Below, in pieces: positions 10,377 through 21,189 of a DNA stretch of 64,000 nt. The stretch covers positions 76,976,969 through 77,040,968 of the forward strand of contig OX377205.1 of assembly GCA_947396885.1 (NCBI GenBank). Direction: 5' to 3'. The number at the start of each line of letters is the position of its first letter. Position 1 is the first letter of the stretch. Position numbers and translations under genes: made by a program. Origin of the DNA: Heligmosomoides polygyrus polygyrus (taxonomy: Eukaryota; Nematoda; Chromadorea; Rhabditida; Heligmosomidae). Under the pieces are notes generated by a model. That model was not told the DNA's origin. It saw nothing but the letters and a program-made list of their open reading frames with translations, and did no database searches.

Positions 10377-10439
10377 TTTACAGGTCGCGTCGGCGCACGC
10401 TGACATTCGATCGATATCTTGTAAGCCCACGATGGCACT

Positions 10440-10640
10440 GTCGCCGAGTGAGTCGTGATGGAGTGCATAGTGGGTTGCTTCTTGCGAGGAAGGCTGGTGG
10501 TTTGGTCCTTCTGGGTTATGGCATTCTTGCATTTCAGCTGACTATATGAGATTTGAGCGATTTCAACGTCTATACAAGTTCGGGGCTTTTTTGCGCATTT
10601 TTCCAGCCGTACACGCCTCGTCGCTCGAAGAGGGTAGAAA
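10440..10640 (+). repeat. tRNA-derived SINE, second family (forward copy)
   Basis: A tRNA-like head (GGAGTGCATAGTGGGTTGC, then GGTGGTTTGGTCC as a decayed B box) is followed by the body shared with 22850-23010 and 2590-2810: TTTCAGCTGACTATATGAG, ATTTGAGCGATTTC, TTTTTGCGCATTTTTCCAGC and CGTACACGCC. Confidence 0.6.
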
Positions 10641-12129
10641 CCAGCCACGGACACCCCTCCGCCCACCCCACAAGCGACAGAAGGACTTCCACACGAGCAG
10701 CTTGGCTGCAGCACACCCTGGAGTCCCTTCCCTTGCCCGCTCGAAGAGCGCAGAACTCTGCTCCAGAACCACCCCCCCCTGTCTGAGCGACGAGGGGTTC
10801 GCGCGTGTAATGCTTGGAATGAAGAACTTCACGCTCCATCACCCAACGCCAGTGTTCCACTGTTTGACTTTCTACCGTGTCTGAACAACTTGTCCGAAAA
10901 CTCGTCCGCAGTTTTTTGCTTGTGTGCGTTTAACGGCGAGTTTAGAGCTCTCGTGCCATGTGGGACTTCTGCCTGCATGCTCTGCTTTTTCGGGCAGGAT
11001 TACAGCAACAGCGCTGTTTGATCGCACTCAACATTCCCAAATCATAATGAGTGCTGATAAGCTATTTACAACGACGACATCGCGGGTGTCTCGCGCGGTT
11101 TACCAGAACTGATAATACAGTGGGCTAACATACCACTCGGAAAGCAGGAGGATTGCGCGTCCGAGTTCCGCTTGGCGCGAGAGTTTTAATCGCAACAAAT
11201 GATCTTGTAGCATCAGTTTGCACATATTTGTTGCTGTCTGAGACTAACCGTCTGGTACTCGTTACTCCTCACACATATTTGTCATACTTATGCATATAAC
11301 AGAGAGTATCTCTATGGACAGAGCTTCATTAGTTTTCACACTGTCTTCATGGTCACTACAGTCATAATTAGTCATTGAATGCTATTTTAGATAAATTTGT
11401 GCGTTAAAAAAACTATAAAAAGGTCACCTCCCGTCAAATCACAACTAGGCAACACTAGATCTCCTTTTTGCTAGGCACTGTGAGTAGGTGTGCAATTGAA
11501 ATTGAAGTGCATTTGAAAGCCGATTATGATGCATCTCCAAACGTCTGCTAAGGACAAAATCTTTTACTTTCAGCACTTATAAAAACTCGAATGCCCAGTT
11601 TGAGTGCAAACCAACGACAAACAAACCTCCACAGTTGCGTATCCTATGGACATCTTCACCAGGTAAAACTTTGATTGATGCTATACTCTCATTGCTACCA
11701 GGATTGAATACTTCCACGTGCGGACCTTGACCTGAAAACTAGACATGATCCGTTCTACGCGGCAAAGGAGCTTGATTCAATTTGATTACAAGAACTAGGG
11801 ATTAACTTGAACCGATTGAAGGCCACCGAAGCTAGAAAGCGATCGCAGTTGCTGATATAGATTTTGCCTCTTACACCAAGGCACAAAGAAGCTTTCTCTA
11901 TGGATTGTTTTAACTCTTTGTATCGCCACCTATTTCGTCTATTCCTTATAAACGGTGTCGAGAATCAGCTAAACAGTGCTCTAAGGTCTACACTCCGGTC
12001 GTTTGTCAACTAGCAGAACACACACATGTGCGTGCAGCTTCTGGTTGTAACACAGATTCACCATGTCACCTGGTCGATAGCCGGTTTACCACCTACGAAT
12101 ACCAGCCTTGGCATTCCTCATTGAACCGT
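10641..12129. other. Intergenic; SINE tail near 11146-11200
   Basis: At 11146-11200 the words GCGTCCGAGTTCCGCTTGGCG and GAGAGTTTTAATCGCA match the 3' half of the tRNA-like SINE seen complete at 54616-54686. The remainder, where the gag and protease of the following retroelement would be expected, has no recognisable coding segment. No 5' LTR could be found by eye. Confidence 0.4.
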
Positions 12130-12142
12130 TGCCAATCAATGA

Positions 12143-13110
12143 GTGAGTTACACTAGAAGTAGTAGAGTGGTTACTTCTAGCATCAGAGGATGCGCGTCTA
12201 TTTGGTTCGGCCCCTGTTGCCTCCCCCCCCCCAATGTATATTGTACAGTAAAGGCTATGTTAGGCCTTTGTCACAGAGCTGTACGCGATGCTTTTGCGCT
12301 TCCGAGTTCCCACGTGCGTGGGTAAGTCAGATGTTGAAAAAGCATTTCTTCAAGTGCTCCTGCAGGAGGTTGACCGAGATGTAACTCGCTTCTTATGGGT
12401 ACGGGATATTGATGCGCCACCAGAAGGTGACAATATTATTACATTTAGATTCACAAGGGTAACCTTTGGATTAAATGTTTCTCCATATCTTTTGGCGGGA
12501 ACAAACTATCACCACCTTCGCTGTATCGTTCAGGACTCTGCGCTTGCGAGAGAGATATAAGAAAATTTATATGTCGACAACCTTATCCTCTCAGCAAACA
12601 CTCCTAGTGAAGTAGCGCAAAAATCGTTGAGAGCGCGACAGATTTTCACCGAAATGGGAATGAACCTGAGGGAATTTTTGTCAAATGAGCCAACCCTACC
12701 AACCCACTTACCTGAAGACGTGTGCGCGAGGTCATTCTCCCAGAACGTGCTCGGTATCCCATGGGATGCAAAAAATGACCTCCGCACCATGACATGCTCT
12801 CTGCGCCCGCTGGAAACGATCACGAAAAGGTCGATAGCCCGCCAAATCGCGTCGATATTCGATCCATTTGGGCTACAGGTTCCACTGCTAACCCCGGCAA
12901 AAAAGTTCCAGCAGGATTTATGGAAACGCAAGTTCCAGTGGGATACAGATTTGCCACCGGAGGTCAGTGAGCAGTGGAAAAGCCTACTAAATGATATCGA
13001 TGGATTCAGAAGATCATTCCCTCGACGCTTCTGTTCTGATACACGAACTCTGAATTTAGCAGTCTTCGCAGATGCGAGCGAGATTGCGCTCGTGCGCTTA
13101 TCTGTTCAAT
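12143..13110 (+). pseudogene. BEL/Pao reverse transcriptase, broken
   Basis: The start is decayed: an RVV...S..RG.....GP..LPP pattern at 12160-12235 corresponds to the first RT block, in a different frame. The clear part runs from 12310: SDVEKAFLQV, then TRFLW, then TFGLNVSPYLLA, then the catalytic box as YVDN (usual form YxDD-like). After it come the Pao-specific MNLREF.SN, LGI.WD, IFDPFG and the palm/thumb blocks up to FADAS near 13070-13080. A stop lies just before YVDN (12558-12560), and the frame is lost near 13095, where the reading continues in the RNase H frame. A dead enzyme. Confidence 0.8.
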
Positions 13111-13971
13111 AAGGATACAAGCACGCTAGCCATGGCTAAGAGCAAACTGCCTTCGATTAAAGGAAAAACAACAATACCGAAATTGGAAATAAATGCTCTA
13201 ACATTGGCAACGCGCCTAGCCCTTTCAATCTCGCAATCAATGAGGACACAAACTTCGGATTACCCATGGAATATTTATATATTCTCCGACTCCCAGATAG
13301 TCCTCAACTGGCTTTCATCTCGCCATACCAAACTCGGAGTTTTAGTGGAAAATCGGCTCCGCGAAATACGCAGAATTGCCGAAGAGCTCAACAAGGACGG
13401 TGTTGAAGTCGTTTTTGGATACGTACACACATCGGAGAACCCCGCGGATGCCGGGACGAGAGGACTATCAAAAACGCAACTGGCCGACCATATTTGGTGG
13501 ACAGGACCAAACTTTCTTGTAACACCTTGCGAAACGTGGCCGGTCCAGTTCTATCCTCTGAAATATGATAACAGCAGTGCGCCCGAGGAAGTTGCTTACG
13601 AATGCGCATGCGTCAATGTAGCTACTAATGTAAGCAATAAAGTGCAAGATTTGCTGGACTGGAGCCGATATAGCTCATTTTCGTCCGGAAAACGGATAAC
13701 TGCAGTAATTCTTCGGTTTATCAAAAGACTTATGCGACCACTGCCTAACGATTCCAAGGAAAGGGTTCTTACGCATATTCCTGAACTACAAGATATCGGG
13801 GATACATCTAACAATCTGAGCGGCCCTGAAGTTCGCACGGCAAGACTGGCTATACTTCGTAATCATCAGTTGGTAAACCTACGCAAAGAGTACAGAAAAT
13901 CAATGGAAAATACTCTGCGGTTGTACCAAGCGTACCAATCAATCACATCTGGCGTTCTAAGGGTAGATTAG
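13072..13971 (+). pseudogene. BEL/Pao RNase H-like region
   Basis: Visible blocks are SKLPSIKGKTTIPKLEINAL (with the catalytic-type Glu of PKLE), then IFSDSQIVLNWL (Asp of FSDS), then NRLREI and the tail motif NPADAGTRGLS followed by IWWTGPNFL, which is typical of the Pao group. The frame is open for 299 codons, the best preserved piece of pol. It ends at TAG 13969-13971 just where integrase should begin, so a frame change near 13960 joins the two. Confidence 0.8.
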
Positions 13972-14912
13972 GACATTCTGCGCTAAGTGATGACTGCAAA
14001 AGTCCAATATTCGTCGCACCGAATACCATACTGGCCCAAAGGATTATCGAGGAAGCGCATGGCGATTATCATAGGGGCGTTGAGCATACGATGGCCATTG
14101 TGCGCGAGCGATACTGGATTCCCAAACTGCGCCAACAAGTTCGAAAATTAACTACTCGGTGCACAAAATGTCGTCGATTCAACGCGCGACCGTATCACTA
14201 CCCTAACACAACGGACTTGCCAAGAGAACGGGTACAAAGGTGTCGTCCATTCCAACACACAGGCTTGGATTTTTTCGACCTCCCTCCCTGTATTGAAAAT
14301 GGTGAGCGCAAAAAGCTATGCGGTTGCATCTTCACATGCGCTGTCACTCGCCTCCTACACTTAGAGGTAGTACGAAATATGATAGCCGAAGACTTTCTAA
14401 ATGCCCTTCGTCGTTTCATCGCGCGAAGAGGTCGTTCGGAATCCATAACCTGCGACAACGCGCCTACATTTTTGATGAGCGCCGAACTTCTGAAGCAACC
14501 GCACGAGCTTAATGTCGACGTCCTGCGCACTGTTGGTAATAATGAAATTAACTGGAATCAGATTACTCCTTATGCGCCCTGGCAAGGAGGTTTCTATGAG
14601 CGCTTAATGAAATCGATAAAGCACGGAATTTATAAAGTCATGCGCGGTACGAGGCAACGGTCATTTGACGACATTCACACCTTCCCCATCGAAGCTGAAG
14701 CATGTCTCAATTCAAGGCCACTCACCTATCAATCATGCGCTCAAGAAGAGTTTAGCTCAATCCGTCCTATCGAGTTCTTACAACGTGATATTACTCTTAC
14801 GTGTCCCGAAATCGCAAGGGACGGCAACGAGTACTTGCCGATAGATGAACTCCATGCGATTCGCTACCGCCAACAAGTACTGGATGCACTACATTCTTCT
14901 TGTCAGAGGTAG
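13972..14912 (+). pseudogene. BEL/Pao integrase (zinc-binding and catalytic core)
   Basis: The N-terminal zinc site is readable as EEAHGDYHRG and, after RYWIPKLRQQV, CTKCRR (HHCC). The core shows the three acidic positions: GLDFF, ITCDNAPTF and GGFYERLMKS, the DDE arrangement of retroelement integrases, with LNSRPLTY further on. The 273-codon frame 14091-14912 is intact across the core, but the end is out of frame with the C-terminal region that starts near 14905. Confidence 0.85.
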
Positions 14913-15427
14913 AACGTTTTTGGACTATTTGGCAGCAGCAGTACTTAACATCTCTACGAGAAACTCATAGACGATTGACGACGGATCGGGCGATGGGACG
15001 CCACCTTCCTGTGGTCGGAGATACAGTACTGATCAGCGACCCTGTTCTACCCAGAAATGCATGGGAAATGGGACGTATTACTGAAACTAAACAAGGCTCG
15101 GACGGAGATATCAGAGAAGTAGAGCTCGTAACGGCTGCAAAGCGTAGAATACGCAGGCCAGTCAACCTCGTCATACCTCTGGAAATTCAGGAAGAAGCCA
15201 CGCCTTCAACAGACTCCGAAACTCCTGAAACAGAGAACACCCCGATAACTGAAAACTCCACAGCTCACCGTTCTCACCCATATAACTTGAGACCTAGACA
15301 GAAAGTACAGTATGCGCAAAACACGGTCCAAACTGCTACATCTTTCACACTGTCAAAATGGTTCCTCTTTCACGTCGTTCTTTTTATTTGTTTTACGCGT
15401 GTGACTGTAACTCGCGTCTTTAAATAA
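14913..15427 (+). pseudogene. Integrase C-terminal region running into a hydrophobic leader
   Basis: The words RFWTIWQQQYL and VGDTVLISDP..PRNAWEMGRI are characteristic of the C-terminal region of BEL integrases. A Ser/Thr/Pro/Glu-rich linker and NLRPRQK follow, then a hydrophobic stretch (KWFLFHVVLFICF) that looks like the signal peptide of the envelope protein. A stop at 15425-15427 and an AAATA microsatellite (15423-15444) break the junction with the following reading frame. Confidence 0.7.
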
Positions 15428-15444
15428 ATAAAATAAATAAATAA

Positions 15445-17634
15445 ATGATCTTGTCATTAGTTCAACTAGTAACTGGAAATACCACTACAGGGATACGCTT
15501 GACTTGCTCAGATAACGGGGTTATTGGTCATGCACCAACCCCACAGAGTTTCGAAATATGCGCTGAACATATGTGCAAGTCCCAATATTTTGTCGCCGAC
15601 CCTCATACTGTGCGATTTCCACCCGAGATCACCGTACATGACTACAAAATAACCCTAAAATGGCATATAAACAATCAATTAGCAGTTAGGAAACAACGTG
15701 CAAAGGGATCGATTTTTGTGATAACATAGACTGTTGGATTTGCGCATCAGTAATTTTCAACCCCAAATGCTGGCCATTTGGTGCAATCATAATTATTGCA
15801 TTTTCAATTTATGCAATGGTTGTCATATGCTACATATTGCTATATGTTCCAATGACCATAGGAAAACCCATACGACTCATTCTAGTAGGCATGAAACGAC
15901 TCCTACACTGCATTTTGCGCCTCATCGCTTTCTATTGTGTCAAGGTATTGCGCAAGGTGGTGCGAAACCTGCGGGTCCCGACAGAGCGCACGGCTCACTG
16001 CTGCGCTTGCGGTAATAGTAATTCCTTTCTTGTGCGCATTCTATCTAACACTGACGTGTCAACATATAAATGTAGTGGAACATCGTGGCACCGTATGTAC
16101 TCACGCCGAGAGCACTGAAATATGTTCCGTAACGCTGTCGGAAATACTAAATCTCAACACATTCCATCAACAAGCCTGCTTGCGCCTGATTTATAACAGC
16201 ACCCTATTAGCCAACATAAAAATAAGATGGAAAGGCTTATATTTACACTGCGATGCGGAAACGGAGTACTTCACGCGGTCGACCTCCCTGAACGTCATCG
16301 ATAGCAAGCGCTGTCCTCACATGGGTTCATGTACAGGTAACAAGTGCGCGAGTGTCAATAGCTCTAGCGTCATTCCTGAACTAGAGAGTGTGAATCACTA
16401 TCCCCGCCGCACAGGTTGCTTGGAGTCATGTGGTGGCATTAGTTGCGATTGTTTCTATCCAAGTTCCGGATCTATCGCGTTTTCGCCATACCAAAAGATG
16501 AAAAGGTGTTCGAGATATTCCACTGTATGCGCTGGTCGGAAGAGGTCAAGTTAGAAATAGGCATGGAAACGCTATATACAAAGCCAAAAAAAGCAGCGAT
16601 ATGTCGTGGCAATTTCCCCAAATGCGCCTATAAATCTTGCTCCACTCACAATCACCATGACTTCCTTAACGCTCCCTCCAACGCCAAAACTGGGTAGCGC
16701 CTTTATCACAGATGGCACTGACACAGCGATTTGGACAAATGCAATCGCACCAAACCTCCGCTGCGACACGCGCAATAATGCAAAAGTACTCAATTGCACC
16801 TTTTCCGACGAATGTAGATGCGCAGCAGCCGAAACGAAAGTTTCGTGTGCATGCCCCAATTCCGAAATTGCAAAGCAGTTTACTCAGATTTCTCAGAAGC
16901 TACCCATAAAAACAGCCTCATGGGAACTGAAAAAGTTTTCAAATGGCGCTCTCACAGCAAAAATACCACATTTGGTCTCTTCCGAAATTTTTCTAACTTT
17001 TCACCAAAAGATAGACTTAACTGTGGTAGACATTCGCAGCGAAAACTGCTCAATCGAAAACGCGCCACAGAGCGGTTGCTATAGATGTGCTAAAGGTGCC
17101 GTTGCGCACGTTCGGTGCAACTCAAAATACGAAACGTATGGGGAGGTTCTTTGCGCCCAAAATTCTTTAATTGTTCAATGCGCACCCAACTCACCCCAAT
17201 CGATTTTACGTTTCCACTTAAACACCGCCCGTCAACTTCTATATTGCACCGTTTCGTGTGGAAGCGTAAGCAACACGTTTCACCTAAGCGGGGTGCTGAA
17301 ATTCACCAATTCGCTTCAATATAGCAGCCTGTCAGTGACAAAAGGCAATAGCAGTGTTTACGAAGAGTTCCAGTGGCCAGATGTAGGTCATATTTTTGAC
17401 GTTATCTTTGCATGGTACAAAACACTAGCTATCATCCTAATTGCAGTAGCAATAGCACTTCTATCGTATATATGCCTAAACACCATCGGCTTGCGCTGCG
17501 CGCACCTTATTTTGCGATTGCTGTGGACAATAAGTTGTTTTCCTGCGCACACCATAGCACATGTCTTCTGTTTACTTGCAAAAAGCTATGCGTACCCGCG
17601 TGCGTCGATGAAGAAGCGCACGAAGTCACTCTAG
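15445..17634 (+). pseudogene. Envelope-like glycoprotein, phlebovirus G2-fusion-like
   Basis: Three segments are seen. The first (15445-15729) is short. A membrane segment and basic tail fall near 15790-15970, in another frame. A cysteine-rich ectodomain runs from about 16090 to 17350 with many CxxC-like pairs and a CLESCGGISCDC cluster. The end carries a membrane helix (AIILIAVAIALLSYICL, about 17430-17480) and a basic cytoplasmic tail. The pattern resembles the G2-like envelope proteins known from nematode BEL elements such as Tas and the Cer7 group (established knowledge). The reading frame shifts near 16460 and shifts back near 16610, and there are further breaks near 15730-15940, so no intact product is encoded. 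No repaired sequence is given. Confidence 0.75.
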
Positions 17635-17818
17635 ATCAATATTGTATGCTTCGATCGATGTGTGACGTGCTCAGCAATCAATAGCAGAAATGTTACCTTT
17701 TTAAAACTATGCACCATATTACGTTTCCTCTTAGACGTCTCTCAATCAACGACCTGTAAGTGCGCCTTTAAGCAACGATGTGTGACCCATATTCTCAGGT
17801 ATTCTTTATAGGTGCGCC

Positions 17819-18115
17819 TTGTTTCCTAACTACAAGAAGCACAGTTCATTATTTCAGACCGTAAGACATCTGATCGTGAGAAAGCAACTGCAGAAGACCG
17901 AACGCAACCTCCAGCAACTACTACAAGCCATACCGCCACTGCTAGAACCACGTCGATTATATGATAACAATGTTTCACAGTGTTCAGATAATCATTATCT
18001 GACTATGGCAGTTTCGACTCTTGAGAAGCGCGTTCGTAAGCTACGCATCTCCGATCAGCCGTATATAAACCGCATTCACGAGCTAGAGTTGGTTCACAAC
18101 GAAAGTGACTATTAA
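17819..18115 (+). CDS. Coiled-coil ORF between envelope and Gag-like ORF
   Basis: This open frame of about 98 codons has no ATG at its upstream end (first in-frame ATG at 18004) and stops at TAA 18113-18115. It is rich in Leu, Arg, Gln and Glu and has heptad-like stretches (KTERNLQQLLQAIPPLLE, LEKRVRKLRI). It lies 185 bp downstream of the envelope stop and 79 bp before the next ORF. It may be the first part of the Gag-like protein in another frame, or an exon. No family was recognised. Confidence 0.35.
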   Translation: MFPNYKKHSSLFQTVRHLIVRKQLQKTERNLQQLLQAIPPLLEPRRLYDNNVSQCSDNHYLTMAVSTLEKRVRKLRISDQPYINRIHELELVHNESDY

Positions 18116-18193
18116 CGCCTTCAGTTCATCTTTTCTCGCTCTCAATTGCGTCTGCTCTTCTCTATTTCCGCTCTTCTGGTTGCGACGAAACAA

Positions 18194-19312
18194 ATGTCCC
18201 AGGAATATAGGAATAGCCTTATGCGCCAGCCTCAGCGAAACCAGGACGACAAACCTCTTCTGATGGATATGAGAGGTATCGAAGCTGTCGTCGCGGACCA
18301 CCTCCAGACACTCGAGCAACTCCGTTCCACTCTCAAGGGCTTGCGCGCCGAGTTCAATCAAGAGAAGGACGAAGAATTGCATTCCTTCCAAAAGGACCTG
18401 CTCAACAAGCTGGGAGAGCTACAACAGACCGTCCGTGAGTCGAAAGAATTCATTCAGTATCTTGCGCAACGCATCGAGTCCCTTAATCAACGCCGCGCGG
18501 AGGGCGTTGCAGAGACGCATAACGAAAACGTCATCATCAAGGAAAACTGGGACTACATGGAGAGCCTGGGTGAAGACGCAAAGGACGAGGACCAGCCTGT
18601 TCCAGATTTATTAGAGAACGGTGACGACGCGGAGGACGGTGACGACGTTGAGGACGTTGACGACGATGTAAACCATGCCGAGATGGTGGATGAAGTAGAT
18701 CCGATGGCCGATGACGAAATAGAAGGCGTCGCAGAGAATGAAAGAGAAATGCAACACGATCAGGAAGGCGATGATCCAGCTCCGGACGAAGTACGCCAAG
18801 ATGCGGACAATCACGATGACGACGTAGCTGCAGTACAACGTATTGAGCACGAGATCAGGGTTACGGAACAGGCTCTGCATGACTTCGAGGAAATCATTCG
18901 CCAGCTCCGGCAGGAACCCACGTGCCCAGCTCGGAAGTTCGACTTTGGGAGGATCAGCCGTAGCAATGAAATGTTCATGAAATGCGCCTTTTGTGGTGTC
19001 ACAGGATCACATTATTCGGATTCCTGCACAACGGTTCGATATGCGGAGGCCCGTCGCCAAGTGATCACGGATAGTTACAAGTGCGATCGGTGTTTGTAAT
19101 TTGTCTGCAGCCGTGGTCAGACGTGCAAGAAATTCTACCAAAAGTGCTTCCACTGTCGGCAAATTGGACATCACTCCGCGCTATGTGATTTCCCGGAAAG
19201 AAGCGACCTCATTCGAGCACAACTGGAGAACGCCAACAACTCACACTTACGATGCCTGAATAGGCTCCAATCGCTCAACCGCGATTTGAGGTTGCACCTG
19301 GGTCACCACTAA
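18194..19312 (+). pseudogene. Acidic coiled-coil, zinc-knuckle Gag-like ORF with one stop
   Basis: The first ATG is 18194. The product begins with a long coiled coil (residues ~25-110, many Leu/Gln/Glu) and continues with a very acidic Asp/Glu stretch (about 130-205). After a second short coiled coil it ends in cysteine motifs: CAFCGVTGSHYSDSC, then CDRCL, then after the stop CFHCRQIGHHSALC (C-x2-C-x4-H-x4-C). A TAA at 19097-19099 interrupts the zinc-binding part; the same frame stays open for 70 more codons to TAA 19310-19312. Three such knuckles with an HH..LC ending are typical of BEL/Pao Gag C-termini. Gag normally precedes pol, so the position after the envelope is odd. It could be a second element, a rearrangement, or an accessory gene of this element. 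Confidence 0.6.
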
Positions 19313-19542
19313 TCCTAATGCGCCATTTTTTCTCGGGCCGGGACTATCGCGGGGATCCGCGATCATAACATACTGTGCCGAGGCTTCGGGAAAGAAAACA
19401 TACAGCCTTATCTTCTGCGACTCAAGAAAAAAATGCGCGGATGTTGCAACTCAGCGCTATCAGACGACGGATCAGAACCGCGACGGTCTCGGTCTGAATA
19501 AAAGGGGGAAAGGGCAGATCGTAGTGCTACTTTTCCTCCTTT

Positions 19543-19595
19543 TGCTCCTCTCTCGTGCGCCTGGGGTTGCTCCTCTCTCGTGCGCCTGGGGTCTT
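19543..19595 (+). repeat. Two direct copies of a ~27-bp unit
   Basis: The unit GCTCCTCTCTCGTGCGCCTG plus GGG(T) occurs twice back to back. It lies in CT-rich DNA after the Gag-like ORF that may be the remains of a 3' UTR or LTR. Confidence 0.7.
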
Positions 19596-20269
19596 ATGTT
19601 TTCTTCTCTTTGCGCCTAGGTAACTTGCGTCTACCCTTGGGGGAATCATCTGTTGCTAGGAAGTTACTGCTCGCTGCCTAGGGCCTTAGTATTTAGGTTT
19701 AGATTTAGGATTTTGTTGTAACTGTTTCGCTATTGTGCTTTGTTTATTGTAATTGTTTTTCGGTTTAATTACCCAAGTTTGAGGTTCATAAAGTGCGCTT
19801 ACGACTTGTATGTGAACAACTGGTTCAAGCGAGCTACGAGACAGACAGAACCACCGAGCCAGACATATTTTTTAGTTTTGCCGCCGGCGACGAAAGTATT
19901 GAAGACGAAGAGCATGGGAGACAGGCGCCTATCCTGGATAACGAACTTCCACAGACTGCCGTTGATGTTGATCCAGCAAGATCGACTCGGGAGCTTGCAG
20001 TAGCGCTTGTCTGCCCCAAACCATACTCCATCCAAATCCTGCTCCAAATTTTAATCTAAATGGGGTTGACACGTCCTCTACCAACTTGCTGCATGCTCAT
20101 GCGAGGCCTCATCGAAAAAAGCTGTTTAGCAGAAAATTGAGTAAGTTGGTTGGACCTTTTTGCCGCGTCCGTTGCACAGTCTTGACATTGCCCCCCGACT
20201 ATGGCCTATGTTATTGTTGTTATTGTACTTCGGCGACGCGTCGGCGACGCTGTGTTGCACGAGCTGCTA

Positions 20270-20400
20270 CGCACTGCGTAGCAGCCCGTGCAAGACCAGC
20301 AGCAGAGTCTTGCGGGTGCCGCGAACCCGCCAACGGCGGGTAGTGCGGCGCCGCGAGGATTACTGCACGCAATACTGCGTACTTTTGCCAGCAGATACGA
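20270..20400 (-). repeat. GC-rich dispersed repeat R2 (reverse copy)
   Basis: The words GCAAGACTCTGCTGCTGG, GGCGGGTTCGCGGCACCCG and GCAAAAGTACGCAGTATTGCG on the minus strand match 5655-5770 on the plus strand in order. Confidence 0.6.
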
Positions 20401-20764
20401 CCTCTAAGAATGTCAGAGACGTAGTGAGCAAAACGCTTTTTGTTTTGTGAATTAGCGTTTTCTACGCCAAGCTAGTTCTTGAATGTAAGCCCCGAAATCT
20501 AAGAGAACGCTCCTTATAACTCAGAAGTTCTGTACCAATTTGCGCTTGTTCTCACCTTTGTCGTTCTACCTCCACTAAAAGTTCCTCGGTGCATGGCTCC
20601 ATACGCCTCCTTTTGTCGACACTAACGGTGACTATATTGTTGGTTGTCAAGGACAGAAATAATGCACCAACCTATTATATTTCTAGCGTGTAGATTCGTT
20701 TAAAAAATGTTTCCAAACAGATGAACCATAAACGACACCCATCTATTACTGACGGGTCTCACGC

Positions 20765-20940
20765 GCAGCTCCTGACACTGCGGATGAGAGCCGCCGTGAA
20801 CTACGGCAGCCCTCGGAGACCTTTGCTACCAGCAGCTCCGCGACAACTCTTCCGCGCCGCGGCTTCCACTACCGTGGCAGCGTGGGTCCCCACTGCGGCG
20901 GAAACGATATGGACGAGTTCTCCGGATGCTGTCACGAGAC
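20765..20940 (-). repeat. GC-rich dispersed repeat R1 (reverse copy)
   Basis: Reverse complement of the 4140-4320 repeat: GAACTACGGCAGCCCTCGG, GCGGCTTCCACTACCGTGG and CGATATGGACGAGTTCTCC mirror the words there. It lies about 370 bp from R2, compared with about 1.3 kb in the other cluster. Confidence 0.6.
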
Positions 20941-21189
20941 TCGTAGAGGCCCTAAATTAGGTTGGCCACATCCGGAACTCCTTCCCTTGCCGACCTCCGC
21001 CTCGAGCACAGAGCCCAACGTATGACTGAGAACGCCTGTGGACGCTATGGGGTTAAGGGAGAGGGAGGGAATGCACCCTTTCCTACGGGTGGATTTTTTC
21101 GATGTAGAGTACATGGAAGAGTAGCATGTTACGCTTTACTTGCCAAGGTACACACTACCTCTAGAATTTCGCTGGAATTTGAAACTATT

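Larger units (their letters stand above)
12130..17634 (+). mobile_element. Decayed BEL/Pao retroelement with envelope region
   Basis: Order on the + strand: reverse transcriptase, RNase H, integrase core, integrase C-terminal region, envelope-like glycoprotein. That is the pol-env order of nematode BEL/Pao elements. The 5' part (LTR, gag, protease) was not recognised and is probably lost. The pol frame changes near 12290, 13095, 13960 and 14905, and there are stops inside the RT, so the copy cannot encode a polyprotein. Paired LTRs were not found by eye; a CT-rich stretch at 19500-19760 could hold part of one, but this is a guess. Confidence 0.8.

Noticed and set aside
10232..10884. Frames of 160 and 112 codons on opposite strands
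   Set aside because: They span a MITE and a tRNA-derived SINE; no protein family is visible.
18611..18880. Hydrophobic 89-codon frame on the minus strand
   Set aside because: It is the antisense shadow of the Asp/Glu-rich stretch of the Gag-like ORF (GAC/GAT read backwards as GTC/ATC).
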